Assembly (NCBI GenBank): GCA_011009095.1
Contig: VTPC01003801.1
Span: forward strand, 1-64,000
Direction of reading: 5' to 3'
Source of the DNA: Ignelater luminosus
Taxonomy: Eukaryota; Arthropoda; Insecta; Coleoptera; Elateridae
Length of the DNA stretch: 64,000 nt
Under the pieces are notes generated by a model. The model was not told the DNA's origin, did not search any database, and saw only the letters and a program-made list of their open reading frames with translations. Both the position numbers and the translations under genes were made by a program. This document shows, in pieces, positions 47,781 to 58,910 of the stretch. The stretch's first letter is position 1. The number at the start of each line of letters is the position of its first letter.

Positions 47781-49665
47781 GTAGTAAGACTTGGTTTGCA
47801 AGACCCACGCAAACCAAATAGTTATATTGCGCTTCTTCGCACTAGTAAGCAGCCCTTCTTATTCCTGCTGGATTGGACAAGACGCCTGTGGTTTGCAAAT
47901 CAAATGCAAACCGGTTGTCATATGCAGCTTTGTTTGTGATAATAATTACGTAAAAAAGCTGAAAACCTCATATTTCTGCACTGATCTCCACTGGCTCTTA
48001 TTATATTAGTGTTTGTTATTTTTGATGTTCCACAGCTTTTTTTTGGGGCTTCCAATAATTTCTTTCCATTTATCTTCCATTTCTGTTTCTTCTTTTTTTT
48101 TTATTTTCTCTTGATATATTTTTCAATATTATAAAACTAAATATCAGCAACAAAATAAATATTGAAAAGCTAAAATCAAAAAACCTAAATTCTAGAAGAA
48201 AACATTTTTCCCTCCACTGCAGATTATCATATTAACTACTACTTCGGGATTGTTGTGCACTGATTCACAAAGTTGTTTTGCAATAGTACTGTGGAAGAAC
48301 GTGTTGACCAAAACGTTTTTATTGTAATGATGAAAGCTAAAGAATTTTTTGTTCATGTAGATTAGAATTTTCAATCGATAAAAAGAGCAGTGCAATAATT
48401 TATTACTTAATTCGTGATGCCTAAGTAATTTAATTCATTTCTATTACAAAAGTATTTTAAACAAAAATTTTATTCTTTGTTTTTTATCTTAAAATACAAC
48501 TTACAATTAGTTATAGCTATTAGGAGGGGAAGGTTTAAACACCTGCATCTGTTAAATATCTTTCAAAGTTTACGTTTCGAGTGCCTGCTTTGAAAACGTT
48601 CTTAAACACCTTTAATAAGTTCATTTCCAAGAAAAATCAAAATTTCGCAAAGTAATCACATAATCATAAATTCAGAAAAACGAAAAGTTTCTAAATTTAT
48701 CAACTACATGTGTATATTTATACAAAATAGTTTCATGAGTGCGCTCCTATATATCTATTTTTGGAATTAACATGTGAGTAAGTAAAAAATCAAAGTCAGC
48801 AACCTGTAGTAATACGTGGTATCTACTAGATGTGTTAAACTCTCGTACATTAGTATCTCTTCTTTAAAATTTATTAATAGACTCTTTGTTGTGTTTAACA
48901 AATTTCGAGGCGGTAAAAGAAATACACCAACCTTTATTTTCTAAAAAAGATTTACGCATTTATAGTTTTTTTAAAAACTATTTCTTAGAAATTTACCTAA
49001 AAGTAAAGTAAATGGTGAAGATACGGTTCGTCGTGCACTATTTGCTAATTTTAATACCTTGGTTGTTCCGAAAATATGTTTTTAGAAAGTATGTAACAAC
49101 GTTAGCAAATTGCTTCGGGTCGCAGGCATTTCTTTGTGTTTATCTCTTTTTTTTCTTATTGGTCTTTGTTTTTATATATGACGCTTTAGATATCGTTATA
49201 GCAAGGTGAAGCATTTTGGTTTTGCCTACGATTGTTGGGAATACCCAAGTTTTTGCGACGATATTATAAAGTTTATGAGATATTTGATCATTCACTATTT
49301 ATGTGTCGATTGATTATTGGAAAGGGGCCAACTTTTGAATGTCGAATGTTCATTTCTTTGTGACTTCCACTTTTTTTGTTTGTTTGTCATTGGGTGCATT
49401 GAGACGAGTACAAAGTACTTTCTATTTCCACTCTTCGACCAACCAAATGAATGGATAACTTTGTCAAAACCTGACTTACCTAATATTGTGATTAACTGTA
49501 CAGCTTCTACTTCTACGTAACAAAGGTTCTATAAGTTCTATTAATTTCAACCAACTGACAATAAGACTTGTTATGGGCAAAGCAGAATTTTATGACCTAC
49601 TCGCGGTAACCCAATAGTAAATAATGAACACCACACACGGAATACTCACCTTGTTGCTGTTAATT
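47781..49665. other. Spacer, no gene recognised
   Basis: AT-rich; short open frames with hydrophobic runs, but no family motif. Confidence 0.5.
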
Positions 49666-50850
49666 CCCAAGAGGTTCCGCAGAGTTTCTGTAAGATGTTA
49701 TTTTTGCTGCGGTGTTTTCAAGGTTCTGCTTGAACGACAGTTAGGTTACTACCAGGTATTTAGCGTTGGTAACGTGTCGAAGTAATTGAGTATCGGCATA
49801 CACTTGGAGTCGCCAGTTAGCCGTATTGTTGTTTAAATGAAAGCAGCCCACCTTGGTTTTATTGGGATTTGGCTTAAGCCTCCACCGTCAGAATTATTCC
49901 ATCAGTTATCGAAAATCTTCTGTTAAGGTTTCTTCGGAATTTTCAACCACAGTGTCTCTAAAAGCAATCGCACAAGCATCTGCATAATCAAATGTTTTAG
50001 ATCGAGTGGTCGGTATGTCGTCAATATACAGACTAAACAGAATAGGGGCTAGTACGGAACCTTGAGGTAGGCCGTTATTTAGTGCCTTTTGGGTGCTTGT
50101 GGTATTTTCCATGGTGACTTGGAGTCGTCTGTCGCTCAGCATGTTGTTTAACTGTCTAGCGGTTGTTCTGCATGGAATCACCCGAAAGAATTTAAGAATA
50201 AGCCCATCTTTCCAGACTGTATCACAGGCGGCAGTTAGGTCTACCGACGATTTTAGCTTTTTCTGAAAACCGACTTCTATGTAGGTTTTTCTTCTTCTTT
50301 CAGGTCTGAAACCTGACTATTCAACTGGAATTGCTCTGAGTATGTCTGGGACAATTCGGTTTAGAAGAAGCTATTCCAGAAGTTTATAGGCGTGTTCAAC
50401 AAGGGAATAGGGCGATAGCTCTCCGGTACATTGCTTGGTTTGCCTGGTTTTAACATGGCAATTATCTTTGTCTGTTTAAAGATTTTTGGTAGTTGTCCGG
50501 TGCTGAGTATTCGAATAGAATTTTGATAGCCAGATTCTAGATACTCTTCCGCGCTGGATCAGAGATTCCAGGTGCATTCCATTAAGGTCAGGTGATTTGC
50601 CGGGCTTTATATCTTGGAGTGCGTTAGAGATATCACCCATGTTGAACTCTTTGGAGAATTCTGAATGCTCTTAAGTCGAACGTTTTAAGGTTTTTAGTTC
50701 CTTTTGTGATTTTGATAGTACAGTCTTTATCTCTTCTCCCCCTAGATGTAGTAGTATGTGTGAGACAATCTTATTTGGATGGATGTCCGGCTTTGTGCGG
50801 GTTGCTATATAACGTAATGTGGATTTGCAAAAGTAACATTTCTCCTTACT
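49666..50850 (-). mobile_element. jockey-like LINE copy B, decayed, minus strand
   Basis: Closely related to the 22.2-23.96 kb element: e.g. both contain ccttgaggtaggccgttatt (22879 and 50060) and keep the same order of RT blocks. 50181-49906 encodes the RT palm: LNNGLPQGSVLAPILFSLYI with IDDIP, then FDYADACAIAF at the catalytic position. 50868-50671 is the linker before RT (ATRTKPDIHPNKIVSHI). Copy B retains the DYADA box better than copy A (GFADN). It stops near 50805-50850, where unrelated sequence begins. Confidence 0.85.
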
Positions 50851-51029
50851 AAGTAACATTTTAAACATGGATTTAAGTAGAAACTTTCCAGATGTTCAGC
50901 AGTTGTACATGCGAGAGTTCAATAAGGGTTTAGCACATTGCTTCCATATATATTCTTAAAACTTTATTTGGACAATATGGATTTTCCGAAGAAGTGAAGG
51001 ACTTGTAGATCCATACAGGTGCAGCCATA

Positions 51030-52700
51030 GTCAAACGACTTCTTATACAGTGCGAACGCCGGCTGAGGAACGTTTTAAATGAAAGGTTCTTTGTGCATCT
51101 GAGGCCAAAATCTTTGGATACATCAACCTTACTTTCCAGTGGGGCGTCTATTCCAATGATTTTCATTTTTCTTTACCCCCACTCTTACCCCCGATGACGT
51201 CATCAATATTTTTAATGGCAATTTTTATTTTTTTTGCAAATTCTGATTCTCTTACAAATTTCAATTTTGTAGTTGACAATTTGCCAATAGTACCCAATTT
51301 TCTATCCTTTTATCGTTGTTGTTATCTGTTAATTCAATGTACAATTGTGCGTTGTTTAACGGAAATAAAATCGAATCGTCGAACTATTGGAACCTGTCGG
51401 ACCTCTCGGCCATGTCGGGCCGTTTGGGCTTGTTGGGCCGTTTAGATGTCTCGACCCTTCGGACTTCTGGGGTCTGTGGGATCATTCCAATCTTTCGGGT
51501 CTGTTGAACCTTTTGAACTTCTAGGCCATTCGGGTTTCCCTGTTGTGCCGTTCGATCCTGTCGAGCTTCTTCGACTTTTCAGCCCTTCGGGAATTCTGGG
51601 TTCTGTGGGGTCATCGGAACCTCTCAGGCCTTTTGAACCTTTTTGACTTCTTGGACATTCGGATTTCTCCGTCGGGCCGTTTGGGCTTCTCGGTTGTTCA
51701 AACCTTTTGGACCGATCAAGAAGTTATCAGGTCTTCTTCGGGTTGCGTCAAGTTTATTCCCAGTCGGGCCAGGCTGGACCAGACCTGACGCTGTCCAAGA
51801 AAACCCGGTAACTTCTTGATTGGCCCGAACGGCCCGTCAAAGAAGCTTGGATGATCGAGAAGTCAAAAAGCCTGACATGTCGAATGGCCCAACAGACCCG
51901 GGAGATCTAATGGACTCAAACGGCCCGAGAGATCCAAACAGCGCGGTAAACCCGAAAGGCCCGAAGGACCGTAAAGGCCAAATGGACCGACACACCCAAG
52001 AGATCCGACAGATCCTATAGATCCAATTGACCTGAAGAGCCGAGAAGTCCAAAAAATCCAACGGACCCGACAAACCCAAAAGATCTGACAGGCCTGAGAG
52101 ATCCGAACGGTTCGATAGACCCCAAGGGCCGTGAAGTCCAAAAGGTCCAACGGGCCCGAGAGATCCGACAGCTTGATATAGTCGAGAATCCCGAAGGGCC
52201 AAGAAGTACAAAAGGTTCAACGGGCCCAAGAGATCCAAACAGCTTGATACACTATAGAAGCCCGACCAAGAAGTCCAAAAAGTCCATCGGGCCCGAGAGA
52301 TCCAAACAACTTGATAGACCCGAGAAGCTCGAAGGGCCAAGTCCAAAAGGTCTAACGGGTCCGAGAAATCCGACCAGCTTGATATACCCGAGAAGTTAAA
52401 AGTAGATTTCCTGAGTTTTCCTAGAATTTCCAGCGTTGTTCCCATATTCTTCAGATAGCTGGTGATATTATCATGGAGCTGTAGCACATGCATTTTTTTG
52501 AGAGAATCAGAATCTGTAAGAAAAGATAAGGGTTTCCATTGACAAAAAGAATTGATGACGTCGTTGGGAGTAAGGGTGGGAGACAAGAAATAATGAAAAT
52601 CATTCGAAAGCTGCTCTATTAGGAAGTAAGGTTGACGTATCCGAGGATTTTGGCCCGCAGATTTTTTATTTAAAGCGTTCCACAGCCGGCGTTTGCAATG
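51030..52700. repeat. Large imperfect palindrome (fold-back structure)
   Basis: The left arm is the reverse complement of the right arm at many ordered points: 51051-51080 pairs with about 52669-52697 (acgccggctg / cagccggcgt); 51103-51137 with 52622-52655 (ggccaaaatc / gattttggcc); 51186-51207 with 52550-52580 (gatgacgtcatcaat / attgatgacgtc); 51236-51258 with 52494-52521 (gattctctta / gagagaatca); 51715-51732 with 51805-51821 (atcaagaagtta / taacttcttgat). The centre is near 51768. The right arm is about 220 bp longer inside its array. Arms are diverged, so the structure is old or fast-evolving. Confidence 0.85.
51370..52400. repeat. G/C-rich periodic array, 9-nt and about 68-nt periods
   Basis: Inside the palindrome, 51370-51780 is rich in 'ggnccntt' steps on the plus strand and 51825-52400 in the complement 'ggcccgana'. 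On the right, units of 70, 67 and 68 nt start with gggcccgagagatcc near 52153, 52223 and 52290. Within units a 9-nt step recurs, so translations look collagen-like (GPTDP, GPRDP, GPKD). The phase slips and stops are frequent, so I treat it as a minisatellite, possibly derived from a collagen-type coding repeat. Confidence 0.7.
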
Positions 52701-53450
52701 TATAGGCTTTGTAAAAGAGAATGGAGGTTTTGGGATCTGCAGCCCACCACATTTTAGCTATCATGTTTAAGAAATTTAGACCTTTATTACATTTTGCACC
52801 CAGATGGCGATGTATGGGCCTTATTTGAGTTTTCTATCAAGAGTCATCTCTATGTAAGTAACGGTGTTTTGGACCGGCACGGTAACATTGTCCAAAGCAA
52901 GATTGTGCATTTCGGGCGTTTTATGCCGAGTGAAGAGAGTAACTACTGACTTGGTAGGAGAAAGCGTAAGACCTCTGATAATGCGCCACTTATTGACCGA
53001 ATTCATAAGTTGATGTAATGTATCAATTACAAATCTGGAGCTTTTTATGTTGTGCGTACAAACAGAAATCGTCAGCTTATTGTAGGATTTTTGTATTGGT
53101 CAAAGAAGAATGAAAATCTGCGGAGTAAACGTTAAATAAAATAGGACTGAGTACGGAACCAGTACTAGTCTGTTGAAGACCGATGATATCAGACAGTTGT
53201 CGATTGATTATAATACAATTGGCAATATTTGGAGAAACTACAAACTGGATGGAAGAGATTAACGGAATCAAATGCTCCGCTAATGTCGAGAAATATAGCA
53301 CCAAGGTATTCGTTTTTAGAAACAAATTTAAATATCAGTGACTAGAGTGGCTAAAGCATCTATTGTTCCAAAATATTCTCTAAAAGGGGCTGAACGTGAG
53401 TAAACCACCATTTTAAACGTAGTTTTATCATTCGATCAAAGGTTTAAAAT
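52640..53450 (-). mobile_element. LINE fragment, RT, minus strand
   Basis: Minus-strand blocks: 53325-53077 has an RT palm with TSTGSVLSPILFNVYSADF. 53006-52821 has IIRGLTLSPTKSVVTLFTRH and ends TYIEMTLDRKLK, the pre-thumb and thumb of jockey-type RTs. 52800-52680 continues in a broken frame (ADPKTSILFYKAY). Its 3' end lies inside the right arm of the palindrome. The left arm carries a related 3' end in the opposite direction. Confidence 0.78.
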
Positions 53451-56400
53451 ACAAGACAAAAGGGAAAGTGGACGATAGAAATCGTTATCTTACACGCACA
53501 AAAAATAACAAACTAGTCTTAAGAGAAAAGAAAAATAAAAATTCAATTGAACGGAGGTTTATGAAAGGAAATGATAAAGGCCGAACACTCTTAGTTATTC
53601 TGTGCTATCGTTGCAAACACTACGGCCTACATTAAAGACCGTCACTATTACTTCATTCTTCTCAGGTAAGATCCAAATTGATAAATTGGTTTGTGTCTTT
53701 TGATTGTGATTTTTTGATTTTTCATAATTGTATAGCTCAGACATTAATCTTTACCGACTGTTCTACCTTATCATGTGATATGATATTTTGCATTATTGAG
53801 CTCCAGTTACATTAGTAAATTTATTTTGCTGGCGATAAAAAATTTCGAGAATTTTGGCAAACCGATAGAATTAAAACATTTGCACTACATAAAATGTTAG
53901 GAATTTCTGCATTTCCTGTAGGAATTTACCAAATATTTGTGTGTCTTTTATTTTTGCTTTACACACCATTTTAATTAACAATGTTCTCTTGCCTTATATG
54001 CATATTGCACATTCAGAAAAATTCCACCTGTTGTTATTATTAGAATTGTATTTTTAGGGCATTACAAAAATAAACTTTTTCATTTTTTTCTCTCTCTGAC
54101 TTTTTCCTTTCAGTTTTATCAAAACCAATAAATTTTATCGAAAATAATTCTGTAGACAGATAACATATTTAAATGTTATATGTATTGGCAAAATTTAAAC
54201 AGTAATGAACAATAATGGGGTTTTTCACTTTTTATCGTAAGTGTGTTAAAGAAATTTAAAATTAAAATCAGGTTTTTAGCTGACATAGATTATTTTTCTT
54301 AACTGAAATTATGCAGAACTCAGTTGCGTACATGTTTCCAAAATTTCTTTCTAGATTTTCTATCACTGTAAAATCCAAAATAGAAAGCAATTATCCAAAG
54401 ATAAAGTTATTTTCAAGGCCAAAACGTATTTGTTTTGCTTATTTTGACCGACGCTATATGTTTATTTTAAGATTTATTGACGCAAAATCATTGTGTGGGA
54501 ATTCCGCGGGTTTTTTTTTCCTCTCTGTACTTTGCCTTGCTTCTACGTAACTTCTGAAATAAAGGGTTTCTTTAGAACATACGCGCAGATTGCATTCAGA
54601 ATTTCTCGGGCATTGTCTGGATATCGTCTAAATAAAAACATCGCTGACTTTTAAAATCCACGTCGTCTTCTTTCATTCGTAAGTCCGTGCTGCTGCGAAA
54701 AACGCTTTTGCGAATCTCTCAAAAAGCGACTGTACTGTCTAAATTTGGCGCGCGTGACGTCACACGACGCACCGCACTTTCACGTCTTCGCGTCCCTACA
54801 GTGCAGTGTGCACCATCACCACCGCCGAAACCACCAACACCACCACTTGCATTTTACACGGATTATATTTAAAACCCCTGTTCTGGTTTTTCTATAAAAT
54901 AAGGTTTGTGAAGATTTTGTGCGTGTTTTAATTTTTAATGTTAGTTACTACTAATAATAGCAAACCCAATAAAAAATTGGGTCTTTCGCTTGGAGTACTA
55001 ATATTTTATTTATTTTATGTGTAACCGACTTGGCTTGACTTTTTGATCGTAAATTTCTGAAAAATCACACACGCGTCTGAAAGTTTTGTGACCTTGACTA
55101 ATATGAATTCTAAAAAAATCTTCTTTGTTAATTAAATAATATTGAATTGGATTTGTAAACTTTAGCAATGAAAATGGAAAAATTCTCAAGTCAAACCTTT
55201 GTTGCTATTTTAGTAACGGTTAACCCACGCATAACCGTAAGTTGTTTTGGCAAAAATAGTTCTGGTTCGATGCCCATCTATGGTTAACAAAGTTTGTTTG
55301 TTCGTTTTCTTCAAAATTTAATTTTTGTTCATTTTGAATTCTAACAATAAAGACTTAAAGTTACTTAACAAGTAGGAAACGCATTTTATATCATGAATTT
55401 GTTTCTCTCAGAAAACATGTACCGGAAGCAGTAAAAATCCACTTATAAGTGTGGTATTTTTAAAAAGAAATTTTTAGATTTTATGTCTAATTAATGCATC
55501 CGAATGACTTCATTATTTATTGTACAACTCGGTGATACATTTTTATATTAGAATATAAATGTGAGCATACCTCACGTTAAAATGTTTATAGGTGCATCTA
55601 ATTTTAAACTAACATTTTGAATAATTTTTCTTGTTCGTAGAACAAGAAAAAAAGTCACACGGCCAGCGCCAGCTTATTAAAAATACCTTGACTTGTGTGC
55701 TAGTTATTCTAATAGAGTTTTTAAATAAATAAAATAGTTTATTAATGATTTTTGTATTTAGTAATAAATTTTGCTTGAGAGCCCTGCCTCATAAGATGTC
55801 TTTATCAAGGTTTTGCTAAACTCTCTATTTGTACTTTTTGCATGGTCATCTTACAGATTCTAGGTGAATGACTCATTTGGTCAGCATTTTCTTTGTTAAT
55901 TCCCTTTTTATATAGAAATATCTTGAATATCTTCTTTTTTGATATTTTTTGTCTGTTTGTTGCTTTTGTTTCTTTATTTTGTAGTTGTCTCTTCTCCATA
56001 TTATTTCAATCTTCTTATCCATTTCTAAATTCTTGAGACTTCCTTTTTAGCTTGTACTCTCTTTAGGTAGCTGGACTTTCAGATTAGTTAGCATTTTTTT
56101 TCTAATTCTGTACAGAAAAAAAACAGCTTTTTCTCTTCCATATTTAAGTTTCTGACTGCTACCTCTTCATCCATGCTATAGAAAATGTAGAGAAATTATT
56201 GGATTTCCAACTTAGAATCTGGAAAATTCTTCAAGTGTAATCATTTCAGGAATTAGAAGATAAATTGCCAGCAAAGCTTCAAATGTTACAAAGAAAGCTC
56301 TAAAATAATTTTTAAAACCTTTCTGGCATTTTTCTTAAAGCATTTGAAACCCAATAAAACATAATGTACGACTTAAGTTTAGTTACGCTACGCCCCTGAT

Positions 56401-56860
56401 ACTGACAATGGGAAGTCCAGACCATTTGAGAACGTCACGCAGATCAAAAAACGGGATCTTGCGCCATTTGCGCCATCTTCTGCAAGTCTGCTCTCGTTTC
56501 TGATGCATATGTCAGGACTGGTCGTAGAGAAGATTTATTATATTTTACTCTTGATTTTTATTTTTCCAGATCATCACATTTAACGCTTCTGAGACTTTAG
56601 CTAATGCTTCACTTAATCTTTGAATCTTTGATTATTCCATAGCTTGAAATATCTATTACAAGAGTGGACTAGAAAACTTTAATAAATGGTAACGATAGAT
56701 TGCAAAGCTGCATGATCATGATCAGTGATGTATTAACAGCTACGGTAGCTTAAAACTTATTTTCCTCAACGTAACATTTCGTTACAAGACTTGACTCTAC
56801 AATAAAACTCGATTCAACGATAGCGAAAATAAAGCCTTGCACGGACCAATATTTTCAGAC
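53451..56860. other. Spacer with one CpG-rich island
   Basis: Mostly AT-rich, no exon recognised. The exception is the CpG-rich segment around 54.58-54.92 kb, listed separately. Confidence 0.5.
54580..54920 (+). promoter_or_regulatory. Possible CpG-rich alternative promoter / first exon
   Basis: A compositional island in AT-rich DNA: cgcgcgtgacgtcacacgac around 54750 contains a perfect palindromic CRE/ATF site TGACGTCA at 54755-54762. It is followed by a C-rich leader-like stretch (caccatcaccaccgcc) and a weak donor-like AAG|GTTTGT near 54902. The same 8-mer also occurs in the 51.2-kb palindrome arm, so the site alone is not decisive. If real, it could serve a shorter isoform of the smoothelin-like gene. 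Confidence 0.35.
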
Positions 56861-56869
56861 CCAGCCCGG

Positions 56870-57430
56870 CAAAGAGACCGGCTAATTCTTTGATTGGCCG
56901 TAAGAGAGGTGCGAACGGCCCGAACGATCCGAGAGAGAGATTCCAGACCCCTAAACAATTCTACAGGCCCTAGAGGCAGGTCCGGAGTACCCTTTAAAGA
57001 CGAAAACTTGGCTCGATCTAAACCCATCTTTGAGCAGGGCTGCGCAAAGGCTCGACCGAGAAACCCAGTCCAAGCAGCTACGAAACTTTTCCGTTTCACT
57101 TCAGTATAAAAATAATGCCCGCCTCAGTCCGTACGAAAATTCTTCCTATTTGATTCAGTACGAAAATAGTCCGCCTTAGTACGAGAAAAATCACAGATCG
57201 GTTCGCTATGGATCACTACAAGAATAACGGCCCGAAAAACCCAACTGACCCGATAAGCTCGACAAGAGGTCTAACAAGCCAGAACAACCTGACAAGCCCG
57301 AAAAAGCACAAGAAGCCCGAACGGTCGAACAGACCCGATTGACCTGACGTAGGCCCGTTAAGCCCTATAAATTTTAAAAATGAAGTCCGGCCCGACCCAA
57401 ACCCGAACTTTGGGCTACGACTAAAAGACT
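56870..57430. repeat. Second locus of the GGCCCGA-type array
   Basis: Two blocks (about 56880-57060 and 57220-57430) show the same 'gcccgaa..gacccga..aagccc' texture as the array in the 51-52 kb palindrome, e.g. acggcccgaaaaacccaact near 57228. Units are too diverged to define a period by eye. Confidence 0.5.
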
Positions 57431-57955
57431 CGGGTTTTTCCAGGGCTCTAGATCGCCTCGAGGCTCTTTATAAATAAAACGCACAGTCTCTAACCACCTC
57501 CTCCAATCTGCTTTGTCGGTTGTGGGGACAACTTTTGGACGAAAATCATTGACAGAAATTGGAGTCCGCCGTGGCTGATTAAAAAATGGCTGATGGAACC
57601 TGGAGAATTGTTTAGACATCAACTCTTTTGAACCCACACTTGAAGCAGAATCTGTTTCTAGATCTACAACAGTCGTGGAAGTTATAACAATTCCAGCAGC
57701 CTTTTTGTGGACCTCGTTAAGTCAAAGTCAAATCGTGATTGTTCCTGCTTCTGCAAAGCAGCGGAGGCCACTGTCCGACCTGATTGGAATTTGTTAATTT
57801 GGTAAGACCTGGTCAATCCGAAGAAAATTGTGGTGGGATTTTCGGGTCGCCTCCGTCGTCGTTCCGGTCGCCAGTTCTCCTGTTTGCTTGGTTGCTTGAA
57901 TGTTGGTTAATTCTGGAGTCCTACTTGCTTACTTTCCGTGTCCAAATCACAGGTA
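57431..57955. other. Unrecognised segment with one short frame
   Basis: A minus-strand frame 57637-57374 (87 codons) has a non-random look (RTPISVNDFRPKVVPTTDKA, then DWRRWLETVRFIYKEPRGDL) but matches no family I recognise. It could be a transposon-derived fragment. Confidence 0.3.
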
Positions 57956-58200
57956 AAATTAAATGGTGTTTCCCCAGTATTGCGCTACAAGGATGGCTCT
58001 ATCATTTGCTTCGATGAGGTCTGGGCAGACCAATAAGTGCTCAGCGTCTCGTGTTTCTCCACATCCACATCTATCGTCCTCTGCATATTCCTATCTTTGT
58101 AAATTCTTCTTGCATTGCAAAGTGTTGGTTCTGAACCTATTGAGGGCTCTCCAAGTAGAATATGGTGCCTAGCTGCCTGCAGTTAGCTCCTCTCTCGGTT
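57956..58200 (-). mobile_element. LINE C-terminal fragment with CxCG knuckle
   Basis: Minus strand reads YSTWRALNRFRTNTLQCKKN, then a broken spacer, then DRCGCGETRDAEHLLVCPDL. The C-x-C-G...H-x-x-x-C arrangement after 'LNRLRTG'-like text is the C-terminal zinc-knuckle segment of several non-LTR reverse transcriptases. The rest of the element is not seen. Confidence 0.65.
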
Positions 58201-58639
58201 CCGAGGCATCAGCAGGGAGAGACGCCTGCCACAGCTGATAGCGGCGTCGTCCGGCAGTGGTTAGAGTCTTGATGGAACCTGAAACCTGTGGACTTCGTTT
58301 GAGTGTACACTCTCAGACGCACATTCATTCTTGGAAATGGGTTGATGTACTATCTAGGGCTGTAACATGCATTGTAACTAAGAAACGTCAAAGTTGGTGG
58401 ATGATGTCTGGATTTTCTCATTGGAGATAACGGAATCCGATTCGCTTTAGGGGATCTGACTATATTAGAAAATATTGACAAGAAAACTCTCTGGTTTCGA
58501 AGTCTCCGCAGGCTCGAAGAGATCGATGATGAGTTCCTCACTAAGAGCTGTTCATGGTGAAATGGGGTTTGGTTCTAAAAATCTTTGGCAGAACAGCAAA
58601 ATAAGAATCTGTACTATATTTCGACACTTGTTTTTTAGG

Positions 58640-58910
58640 TATTTGTTTTTTGGTTGGTTGGGCGACAGAACGGCTACTTCTGTGGACAGTGTCATCTTTT
58701 TTATTTTATTTTACTGAAACAAACAGGCCTAAGCCTAATTACATGTTTAATAGGAGACGTGTAGTGTTCTTTGCAGCGACCGGGCCGTGGTGCCAAGTTA
58801 CATGGTGTGTAGATGCCTTAGCGCTTGCGTCACGCTTCTTATTGTTCTGCATTTCATATTGAAATCTTTGTCTTAGGGTGGTTGGTTGAGCGACCGAGCC
58901 GTCACTTGCA
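58640..58910 (+). repeat. Three related segments, 114-bp spacing
   Basis: 'ggttggttgggcgacagaac' (58652), 'gcagcgaccgggccgtgg' (58773) and 'gttggttgagcgaccgagcc' (58881) place the core gcgac at 58662, 58776 and 58890, exactly 114 bp apart each time. Sequence between them is poorly conserved. Confidence 0.4.

Noticed and set aside
51837..52586. A 249-codon minus-strand frame and collagen-like plus frames as genes
   Set aside because: They arise from the 9-nt periodic array in the palindrome; phases slip and no flanking gene structure exists.
54687..54872. 61-codon plus frame in the CpG-rich segment as a gene
   Set aside because: Arg- and Pro-rich text follows the GC composition, with no recognisable domain; the segment is better considered as a promoter or leader candidate.
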